Shown here: positions 25,078-34,888 of the stretch, in pieces
Layout: each line of letters opens with the position of its first letter
Position numbering within the stretch: position 1 is the first letter of the stretch
From: Membranipora membranacea
Lineage: Eukaryota; Bryozoa; Gymnolaemata; Cheilostomatida; Membraniporidae
NCBI GenBank assembly: GCA_914767715.1
Contig: OU612072.1
Location: forward strand, 17,112,001-17,176,000
Direction of reading: 5' to 3'
DNA: 64,000 bases
Notes under the pieces: model-generated
Database searches by the model: none
What the model saw: the letters and a program-made list of their open reading frames with translations, nothing else
Told to the model about the DNA's origin: nothing
Program-made: the position numbers and the translations under genes

Positions 25078-26329
25078 GACTCTCTGAAGTTGATTTATCC
25101 TCTGTTGGCTACCTCTATCTTCTGATCTATCATCTCCAGCACCCTCTCGGTGTCCGTCTGTGTCAAAAATAAACCAATATTGTTCAGATATAAGTGGTAG
25201 CAACATTCCCACAATGCAATGCAACTTTACCTGGGAATTCCCAGGAAGAACAGGCAAATCTCTTATACAATTGTCATTTTTCCCATGTTCTCGATGGGAA
25301 TTATAGAAAATTGTATTGGGGGTTACATAGTAATTCAAAGGGGAACCGACCTTGAATTGATAGATTATCTGATGAAAGACGGTTATTGTCTGCATATGAG
25401 GAGAAATCGACATCTGAATTTCGTCGCTGTCGTATGGTGAGAAGTTTCTTTGCTATCTGACAAACAGGATACTGAGAAGCTGGTTCAGTCAGCTTCAGCC
25501 TACAGAATGGACACAAGTATGTCCTGTCTGAAGAGATGGAGTCTCTCTCTAATCTCGCTGAAGAATAAGATTTTTTTTTAAAAACCCACCAAATTCCTAT
25601 AACCTACTTTAGGTCTGGTTTGAAGAAGTTTTGTAGTGCTCAAACACTGTCTAAGTAGTTAGTAGTGGCAATCCATTATCGGCCACCTTCATACCAGAGA
25701 GTAACGTTGGTTATAGAATGTCGCTACCAACAAGATTAGCAGAGATTGAGCATTTAAACTGGGGTTAAAGACTGATAGTAAATGGTAGAGCCAAACTGTA
25801 CGCTACCTCATACCATCAGATTTTGGGGATAAAAATATACATCTGTTTATGTTTTGCAAAAGCTCTGAGGGTGAGGTCAAGAATGAGAGGCTTACATAAA
25901 TAACTCCTTCACGCAGGGTATTTGGTGTGAAGTCACATTCTGTTGAAAAAGATTGGTATCAGGAACTTACGAATTTTGAAGCCATCGGATCGATCAATTG
26001 AATAGAGGATTGTACTGCATTCTGTGACAATGTTTTAACCAATAGCAAAACCTGTATAGCATGTTAACTTTCCTGTGATCGATAGCCTACGTTAACAATG
26101 ATCACCATCCCCCTGTCAATATCACAAGATTCAGAGGTGACTTACCTAGACAATGTTTACATAGACGATGTAAACAAGGTAATATCCTTAGTTTTCTAGT
26201 CTCCATACAAACTCCGCATTCGACTAAATCTGTCAGAGTCATCGACATGGTCCGCCTCACAAAACGTGCTGATGGACTGGTACGCCCCTGTATACCGGAG
26301 GATGGCAAATTTCTTCTATTTTCGGCCAT
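25078..26329 (-). CDS. RING-HC (C3HC4) protein, TRIM-like start, 3' end not identified
   Basis: Three exons join in phase: 26146-26329, 25351-25557 and 25078-25157. The start is MAENRRNLPSSG. The RING is split by intron 1: exon 1 carries CGVCMETRKLRILPCLH then RLCKHC, exon 2 carries YLCPFCR, together C-x2-C ... C-x-H-x2-C-x2-C ... C-x2-C. RING-HC domains recruit E2 enzymes for ubiquitin transfer. Downstream sequence is Arg/Ser/Asp-rich (AKKLLTIRQRRNSD, GAGDDRSEDRGSQQ), without a B-box that I can see. Exon 3 ends in phase 0 at a good GTAAGT donor, so at least one more exon should lie between 22.9 and 25.0 kb; I could not identify it. It may be a RING protein of another class rather than a TRIM. 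The pair of RING-H2 genes further right is not closely similar. Confidence 0.75.
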
Positions 26330-29218
26330 TGTGTAGACTAGCCTACCTTGTTAGTTATTATAGTCTCAGTGTAGTGACAGTAAGTAACGTTCAGCACGAT
26401 TTAGAGATAAGTGTAAGTAGCGCAGCTGTAAATATGAAAGTTTATACGTGAAGAGCCAGTTAGATGTCACTTTTCAAACGTGTCAACGAGCTAAGCTTAC
26501 CCTAAGAGCAGAGATGACAACATGTCTTATACTCGGCTACTAGACAAAGGAATTGATCCGCCAAGTCTTCGCGGTACTCTCACTCACTGTGGTGTTGTAA
26601 AAAGGTGATGGTTAAGATCTTGTCTTGAGAACAAAGCCAGTTCAGATTCCCACAGGAACAATGAATAACTGTGAAATGACAAGCGTAAAAAACAGCTCAC
26701 AATGCAGGCAAAGGAATAAAAAGGCAATCATAACGAGATACACATCGCATGGTGGTGACTCAGAACCAACCACGGTGAGGTGGCAAAAAAACTCATATTT
26801 CAACAAAATACGATTTATGTCATATTACCGAGGGAGAAAATCCAATAGTGTGTTTTTTTATCAGCGGACTGGTACTTATGTAGCTCAGAAGTAGAGCTTT
26901 ACTGACACCACCATATGTAAACATGGGTGTCCAAATAAAAGCTAGATGTTACCATACATACCTACATGTGTGACGAGACAGTATCACATGAGAAATTCGA
27001 TGAATTTCCCTGCCCTGGACTCGAGCTCCTCAAAATAATTAAATGACAACAGACTGCTTTATTAAAAAAAGCACCGTCAGCTCGTGGAGATAAAAACTTT
27101 TGTCTTTCCCTGGGTTGTTGAGTAATAGAAGCTTATGACATAATTACGTCATGTTTCCTTATTCCTGAAGGTTTCGGTGACATTTGGTCATGCATATTAA
27201 AGGTTTAGTAATAGCATGAGCCATGGTTACTGTATGATGATTCATGAAGTATCCTGAATCTGATAAACCGTAGGTAAGGCAATTACTACAGGGGTATTGT
27301 AGGCTGGTGGGTGATAACAGGAGTGTAAGGTTGATTGATGACCGCAGGGGTGATATATAGGTCGGTTTTTTTCTTTTTCTTCTTATTTCTTATTTCACAC
27401 TAGGTCTAATCTGACCGCCCTATTTACCGGGCTTGTGGTGGGCCGTTCTTGGCTACACTTTTATTGAACAGGCAAGAGGGAGATTTTAATACTGCGTGCA
27501 AGCACACAGTAGACCTCTGGTATTTATGGTCCTGATCTGAACAGACCTGGCTAGGATGATTGGCTTGCCAGTGCCAAATCAGAAATGAAGGACGGCACCA
27601 GGAATCGAATCCTTACCCTTAACCATAAGACCAATCCTGATTCCTGACTTGGTGGGTGGCTCCGGGGCGTATTTCAGACCTTAGACGATCTGGTATTGAT
27701 GCGTAGTTTTGTAGTTTTTTGCTCAGGGTAAGGTAATTGATAAAACTTGATTACAACAAACATTCCATTTGGGGAGGAAAGATATTACACTACGACCCTG
27801 TCAAAGAAAAGCAATGCTAGGGTTATACTGGCACTGAATATAAAAACATAGGAATCATTCAATTTCTTGGCAGGCTGGTCACTGTTACGAAAAAGTCGAG
27901 CAGTAGAATTGTTGGATGGTATTAAAGTGTATTGCAGTATCAATCATTTGGATTGACACAAAGACCTGAATTACAATAATTGATCATCAATGTTTTTAAA
28001 TTTAACTCCCTGCTGTATCCAGTAGTCTGATCTGGATGCTCTCTAAAGTTTGATGTCCTCATAATGTTGATCCTATATTTTTCATTTGAAATATCCGGTC
28101 TTGAAGTGATCAAGATGTGAATATTGCCTGAGATGATCAGTGTATTGCACTGTCAGTAAATTGATCGCATATCCTCTAAAGAGGGCTTAATGCTTCTTTT
28201 TTATAATGAGTCACATCCATGGCGTTGTTGTGAGGCCCGTTTGATCCATTTGCTTGCATTTCAAATTTATCCCACTCTACTGGCAAGCCAGCAGTCAAGG
28301 GGGAGCAACTCAAATTTCAGGCAAATTGTATCTAGCTCGCTCTTGAGAAAAGGTTAGTGAGCTTACCCCTGACCACACCCCCATCAATACATCCTCAAAC
28401 TGAATGATCATGCAGGTGCATGAAAACACTGAGAGACTCAAATATTGGGAAGTGGGATAATGTGGCGTTCCATTATCATGCTGAAATTCCAACTAACAGA
28501 AGTTTTAGTCAAAAAATAAATGGCATGTACCAATTTCTTCTTTTAATAAAAGTATACAAAGTCCTCAAAACTTCATAAAAAATGTTTGTGTTCATTTTAA
28601 ATCTGTGTAAGATCATGACGCATGTGTGAATAGTTCTATACAAGGGTCTGTGATGGTACAATGTATTATGTGGGATAAGAATCACATGACATGAACGATA
28701 GCGCCTCATCACGAGACTTACTATACTGTTTGTGTACATGTCTCATTATGAGTTATGCTGGTTTGCCAAATCACAAAATGGCTGCCATGTATAAATAACT
28801 CATTTTTACTTAGTAGCAACTTTATACGAATCATCATACCATAATAGGTTACTCCAAAAGAGGAGAGACATGACTTATTGATATGTTGAAAAGCAAAAAT
28901 TTTATAATTATTTTTTGAAAGTTACCATAACCTAGCACCTAGAATATCAGATTGGTAAATGCAAAGCCAGGCAACTCTGTATGCATTATATCAAAATATT
29001 TCTAAAACATCAACATTTTTTTGCACAAAACTCCACCTTTAGATTATTATATTTATGATCATGCTTCGTGTGGAAAATGAATAGAATAAATATATAAATT
29101 TGTACTGAGGAAATACCAAAACCTCATCTGTATTAAAATCTGAAGATATCAACTTTGGCCTCAATAATTTATCTTTCAGTACTCGACCTGAAGTCTGTTA
29201 TTTAGGCGAGATTTAAGA
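26330..29218. other. Intergenic between RING-HC start and RING-H2 A
   Basis: No exon is supported. It includes a family A SINE (27412-27647). Sequence at 28735-28810 resembles 34390-34495, so the duplicated block of the RING-H2 pair extends into this 3' flank. Confidence 0.5.
27412..27647 (-). repeat. tRNA-derived SINE (family A)
   Basis: Shares TACTGCGTGCAAGCACAC, ACAGACCTGGCTAGGATGAT and the B-box complement GGAATCGAATCC with the other two copies. Confidence 0.72.
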
Positions 29219-32200
29219 TTAATCCACAGCGAAGTGTTCCCTACACAGAGGACATGTACGATCATAGCGTGACCACATCTTTATACAGGTCTGATGGAAG
29301 GTATGAGCACAGGGGAGAACGTGTAATTTTTGTGCTAGAGCCATATTCTCTAAACATATCACACATTCTTCCTACAACATATATAAAACAGGGGATATTA
29401 CCCACCAACTACTGTCTTAGTTCTATGGTGAAGTGATCATGTATCAGTTGTAACAGTCCTCTCTCATTTAGCCAATGTGTTGGCTCTTATTGGTTGCCTC
29501 CATATAGAAGTTTGAATCAGAGTCCTGCTCCGATGGGAATTCAAAGCTTTTAGGGTCGGAATCAGATTTCCTGAAGACCTATAAAGAGGTAAGGCTTGCC
29601 CCTATTAGAAGATAAACATACCTCACATATTTCTCCAGTCACTTCATCTCTGCTGAAATACACAGCTCTACCCTTCTGTATGTTATGGTGTTGGTATGTC
29701 TGTAATTGTCTCCTCCTGTAAAAATATACAGGCGACATTCAAAGGAGATATTCAAAGGAGACATTCGATGCCAAGACTCGTACATTTATTCATTTATAAT
29801 TCTATCATATCTTACAGTGTCATATTCAATGCTAACAGATCAGCAGGGCAATATCACAGAGACCGACCAGTTTACTCTTACAAAAAGTTTTTTCTAGAAT
29901 TCACCAATAGTCATTCAAGTTACAGTTATACTTTTAATCATAAGGTGGGACCTCCTGTTAGTAAATGCGTCTATGGTTCTACATACCTTATAGGAGTTTA
30001 GTTTTCGCGGCATTTAGGATTCGCTTTTCGCGTTTTTGCCTAAGTAGCGAGATTTTATGATAGCGGAAATTACTTCCTAAGCAATAAAAACCACTCAGTT
30101 TCATAAACAATGTACAATTATACAGGAATACACCCTACCTACGCATGTAAGGCAGTGTGGTGTATTGTTCTAAGTGTCTGCCTTGCAATCAGATGGAGGG
30201 TTATGCCCTGGGTTCGAATCCCAGCTTGGACTTTTTTTTAATTTAGTGTATCTTACATTAAACTCACTCACCATAGTAGCGAAATTAAACTCTAGCTAAA
30301 TTAAACTCCTATAGGGTATGCTGAAATAATCATGGAAGGAGAGCTTGGGCGGCTGTGAAAAGGATCACAGCAATGAACCCCTCTGTGCTGGGGAACATAT
30401 TACTACATAAGATCTTTAAGACCAATATAACAGGCCTTACCATGTCTTAGTAAATGAAGAGTTTATTCTTTAGTAAGGAATTTGAAAGCAATAGTGAACT
30501 GGGCCAAGAATGGTTGGAACCTCTTCCATACATTACAACTTATTTATCAGTTCTGAAAGGACACTTTTGACATGGCCAGTCGCTGATGATGGCCGTGTGA
30601 AGACTGATAAGACATGTTGTAACGCAGTCTTGAGATGGTGTGATTGTAAGAGTCTTGAGGCCCGATTCAAGTTAGAAAGAGCAATGCTTTACTAAAGCAA
30701 GTTATCACTATCACATCGATCCAAATTATCACTCACTTGGTCTTTCAATAAGACAAATTCGATTTCAAATCGCTCACTCCGAATCTATATAGTTCCATAA
30801 ATGGCTAAGCGATCTGACTGACTGATTGGGATTTTGGCTGTTTCTAATTGGAAGACCCCCTAAAATCTTTCAAACAAAACATATAAAAGAATCAGGTGGC
30901 TATCAATAGACACCAAACCATTCAATTTAGATGTAGGTATGAGGAGGCTCAGTTGGTTAGAGCGCCGGTTCCTCAGGATGCAAGTGTTGAATGTATTGGT
31001 TTCGAATTTCGTATTTGGGTTGGCCCCCAGATGCGCTCCGAACAGCCTGCAAACAGAGAGCAACCTGGCACAGAGTGGCACCCATGCTTCGGGATGTGGC
31101 GAGAGTGATATGACCATAGCATATGATTGTAATCAACCGTAACTATGTTTTGCGTATTTCACAAAGCTGGATAGTTGAGTTACTTGTAACAGGACCCCTA
31201 TATCAGGGAGAATGTAATTCCCTCGCATTCTCCCTGCCTAGTAGATTAACTGAATAAAAAAAAGACACTTGCTGATAAGTCATTGGTTTTGTTCATGTAG
31301 GAGCAGTCCACTGAAAACATAATAAGTACTTGACTTTGATTGCACCCACCTCCATCAAAGGACTGGTTTGGTGGAGGCTTTCACTTTTGATTGTGGCACC
31401 AAGGAAGGAGTAACAGCTGTCGCTCCTCAATGGCACACACTCAGGTATGTTATGTGTACACTCCAAGCAAACATTCTGATTCAGGCCCACTCACTGACAG
31501 TCCCTGGGCATGGGCCCCTGGGACTTACATGTCTTTACTTTGCCAATGTCCGCTATCAACCACCCAAAAAACACCAAACAGGGTAAGACACAAATAATTT
31601 TTTTTTACAACCTACCTTGAAATCTCTCACCCTAACTCACACCTCCTTCCTCTTTCATTTGCTTTGGGTTTGAAGGTTTTAGCACAAACAGAGCTGACTT
31701 TATGGACCAGAGAAAAAAGATGCCTCTACAAAATTCACTTTCAGGTTTTTGTGAATTTTGTAGAGGCATCTTCTCTCTCTGGTGCTATATGTGGTCTGCT
31801 GCTAAAACCTTCCAGGAGTGGTCTGACGGTTAAGTGTATGGACTTGTGATCTTATGATCCAGGTTCGATTCCCGGCGCCGGCTGTCATTTCTGATTTGGC
31901 ACTGGCAAGCCATTCATCCTAGCCAGGTCTGTTCGGATCAGGACCATAAATACAGGAGGTCTACTGTGTGCTTGCATGCAGTATAAAGATCCCCCTCTGC
32001 CTCTTCGAAAAAAGAGTAGCCGGTGGCGGTCAAATAAGACCTAGTGCATAAAAAAAAAAAAACCTGAAGCAATTGAAAGAGGAAGGAGGTGTTAGTTTTT
32101 GGGTGGTTGATAGTGGAAATTCTATTGGCAAAGTAAATACATGTAAGTCCCAGGGGCCCATGTCCCTGGGCTAGTGACACAAACTAATAAATAAGCCTAA

Positions 32201-32329
32201 GAAGGCATTCTTTACTTACTTATATATTTGCCAAGCTACGATTCCAATACCAGTCATTAATCCCAGTCCTGACACTATGATCTTTCCCCATGCCCACTGG
32301 TTCTGACCTCTTTCCCTTTCCTGAGCCAT
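29219..32329 (-). CDS. Small membrane-anchored RING-H2 protein, paralogue A
   Basis: Three exons, 32220-32329, 29622-29715 and 29219-29371, join in phases 2 and 0 to give 118 residues. Exon 1 encodes a short polar leader (MAQERERGQNQ) and one hydrophobic segment (IIVSGLGLMTGIGIVAW). Exon 2 encodes a basic linker beginning KRRQLQTYQHHNIQKG and then RAVYFSRDEVTG. Exon 3 is a complete RING-H2: CVICLENMALAQ, LPCAHTFHQTC and CPLCRE, ending FAVD and a stop. The spacing C-x2-C ... C-x-H-x2-H-x2-C ... C-x2-C is that of RING-H2 E3 ubiquitin ligases. An anchored ligase on an internal membrane is likely but inferred. Paralogue B, 5.67 kb to the right, has the same exon borders. Intron 1 holds MITEs and SINEs. 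Confidence 0.87.
29982..30318. mobile_element. TIR element with nested tRNA-like insertion
   Basis: About 24-bp terminal inverted repeats: ACCTTATAGGAGTTTAGTTT at the left and AAATTAAACTCCTATAGGGT at the right. Inside is a tRNA-like unit (30145-30232). It lies in intron 1 of paralogue A. Confidence 0.65.
30145..30232 (+). repeat. tRNA-like SINE head (family E)
   Basis: AGTGTGGTGTATTGTTCTAA resembles an A box region and GGGTTCGAATCCCAGC is a strong B box, followed by a T run. Cloverleaf arms are poor and the unit is long, so a SINE head or tRNA pseudogene is likelier than a functional tRNA. Confidence 0.55.
30664..30860 (-). mobile_element. Inverted copy of the GGGGTCTTTC MITE
   Basis: AAAGCAAGTTATCACTATCA, ACTTGGTCTTTCAATAAGAC and the end TTTCTAATTGGAAGACCCCC match the complement of 3048-3290. 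Confidence 0.65.
30936..31112 (+). repeat. tRNA-derived SINE (family B)
   Basis: GGCTCAGTTGGTTAGAGCGC (A box) and the body GATGCGCTCCGAACAGCCTG, GCAAACAGAGAGCAA align with 13551-13720; the B box (GGTTTCGAATTTC) is decayed. Confidence 0.68.
31718..31771. repeat. Perfect 21-bp hairpin in a longer palindrome
   Basis: Positions 31718-31738 (AGATGCCTCTACAAAATTCA and one more base) are exactly complementary to 31751-31771, with a 12-base loop. Imperfect pairing continues outward from TTTTAGCA near 31677 to TGCTAAAA near 31805. Confidence 0.9.
31812..32050 (+). repeat. tRNA-derived SINE (family A), best copy
   Basis: Full head: AGGAGTGGTCTGACGGTTAA (A box) and AGGTTCGATTCCCGGCGCCG (B box), then TTCTGATTTGGCACTGGCAA, TCCTAGCCAGGTCTGTTCGG and an end near AATAAGACCTAGTG before an A run. 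Confidence 0.78.
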
Positions 32330-34888
32330 CACACCAAGGAGTGAGAGACTCTAACTCCTTGATCACACTCTCACAGTTTATTTTAACACAAGACTGGGAA
32401 ATTTAGAAAACCCACTTGATTTCTTGAACCCTTTTGATTCTTAAACAATTTATGTATATCGATGTCTATTGCTATCTGATTGGCCGTCACTAGTTGACAT
32501 AATATGTAATGTATGACCATGTGACAGTCAGCTGACTGAATGAAATTACAGCAGAAATAAGTATATGACACTGAATCACTGATATATATTCATTGCAATG
32601 TCAATGTTGGACCCATAGTTTTGTCTATGGTTGGACCACACATGAGGACTCCAACTGTCAAGATTTGCAAATATGGTCAACAACTGACAGACCACACATG
32701 CAGACTAGCTGCATGTATTATGACACTCAATGAAGGCCACACATGGAGATTTTAATTGTTACAAATATCATAACTGTCAACTTGTCAACTGCAGCTCGAC
32801 CACATATGCAGAATAGTCTATAGCCACTGACATATGTATAAACGATTGCTTGAAACAATTTCTCATCTTTGATTGGTTCAGTGATGCTACAGCTGACCCC
32901 TTGTCAACAATTGTCATGTAGCTTGCCTGAGTTTTTCAAAGGTCGTTACTGGGACGTCACTGAGTCAATGCTTAATGTTTACGTTGCCAGAATTTTAGCT
33001 AGATCCAATTACTGACAAAAAGATGTATACGGATGTTATTTGGGGTAGTATATAAATAAGGTTCCATAAAAATTTCATCGGAGAAAATGGTAAAATTTAT
33101 GATGGAAACGCTAATAATCTGTATTTTATTCTAGTTCCTGCTTGGCTGAGGTTGCTTGCATTCCATGAGACAAACCTCGATTTAAAAATTTTAAGATAAG
33201 AGGCCTAAAAACAAAGTTTTACACAAACATTGCCTCTCTAGGGGTTCCTAGTTTCCTATATGGTGAGAGCAAAAACATCTGATACCTCAAAAATCCTGCC
33301 GAGATTTTTCATTTGCATTTTTGCATTTCTTTTTGTCTCCCTGCAATAATTATGGTTATTCAGGAAGATGGAAAGTGCAAGTGTTTGTGCACTTTTTGAC
33401 TATCCAACCCTCCCTGTTCACTGTTGGTAATAATTTATACGCAAGAACAGTTTTACAGCCTAAACGATCAACGGCCAAGCTATCTGATTTTATATACCAA
33501 AATCGAGAACCAATAAGCGATACTGTGTAACACAAGTTACATATACAGTCAGCATCATGATCAGTATTGATTATCCTATATATTTGTTTATTTTCTTTTC
33601 CCTTTTACCTTGTTCAAGAGGGATTCTTTTTAGCAATTTTATGCACCCAGGAAAAATTATTTATTTCGTGTAAACAAACAAACTAACACACTTTTAATCG
33701 CTTGATTATCCAACCCTCCCTGTTCGCAGTTGGAAATAATTTAAAAGTTGTCCCCCTATGCGCCATAAGTAGATAACTCCTGCATGTTACTGGCAGTATA
33801 AGCTTGTGGATCAGGAAGTTTGAGACAAACTCCATGTGTGGATCTGTTGATTAGTTGTACCAGCTTTTTACCAGACATTCTGTGTAATGGATCTGCGGTC
33901 TGTGTAGTCCTATTTCATCTGTGCCATTCTTTTTTCCAAGTCGCTGTTAGTCAACACATTGGCTAAGTCGTCATCTGATTACTAAGATTATATTAGATTC
34001 CACTTGCTAGAGATTTTCCAGAATCCTACATACGATTTGAATGGGGAAAGCATGAAAAATTAATCCTGCTCCCTATCTATATTGTTTAGTTCCTATTTTT
34101 TTATCCCAATAAAATGACAATGGTAGACTGATAGCTCCAAATACCAGAGGTGATGTGATTGTGCAGGAAAAACAAGTCATATACAAAATTTCATGATCAA
34201 TGTTTATATTTTTTTAAATTCAAGTCTATGATTGATCATGCGCTGCTATATATAAATGATTTAATCCCTTGGCCTGTGATGGCTACAAAATGTTATGGCG
34301 GGGGGGGGGGGGGTGGGAGAATATGACTCAACATTAGATAATATGACATGAAAAATATCCCCTCATCTCAAAACAATTACGACATACTGTTTGCTGTTTG
34401 TGTAGATGTCTCGTTATGAAATCTGCTGGCACACAAAGAGTGAAGTTAGCCAAATCACAAAACCATTGGCCGTGTATAATAACTGACTTTTATTTAGTGA
34501 TTTGACCGCTGATAACCTTTTACAAATCATGATTCCTTAATAGTTTACTCCAATTAAAGAGAAAAAATATGACGCATTGATGAGAAAGAAAGCAATATCA
34601 TTCTTTGAAAGTAATCAAAGAAATATGGCAATAAAGCCAGGGAAACTCCTAATGCATAAAATTGAAACAATTTCTAAAACATGAAAAAAAACATTTGCAC
34701 AAATTTGCATATTTAGATTCTGATACATGACCCTGCTTCTGTGCAGGAAGTAAATAAAGTAAAAATATAAATCTGAACTGAGAAAACATCAAACCCTCAT
34801 CTGTATTGTAATCTGGACTTTGGCCTAAGTAATATATCATTGTTTAAAGTGACATGTGATTGAGCCTGCAAGTTTGGCACATTTGAGA
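32330..34888. other. Intergenic between RING-H2 genes
   Basis: No exon is seen. It contains a direct repeat of about 40 bp (33399-33438 and 33703-33742, sharing TATCCAACCCTCCCTGTTC), a G run near 34300, and sequence after about 34390 homologous to the 3' flank of paralogue A. Confidence 0.5.

Larger units (their letters stand above)
31490..32177. mobile_element. Foldback element with nested hairpin and SINE
   Basis: Arms of about 90 bp: GGGCCCCTGGGACTTACATG, TTTACTTTGCCAAT and ATCAACCACCCAAAAA at the left recur inverted at 32085-32177. Inside are a long hairpin (31677-31806) and a family A SINE (31812-32050). Related arms lie at 36978-37097 in the matching intron of paralogue B. Confidence 0.72.

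Noticed and set aside
30145-30232. Functional tRNA gene
   Set aside because: Good B box but poor acceptor and anticodon arms and excess length; treated as SINE head.
30896-31142. Overlapping plus and minus frames
   Set aside because: They fall on a family B SINE copy.
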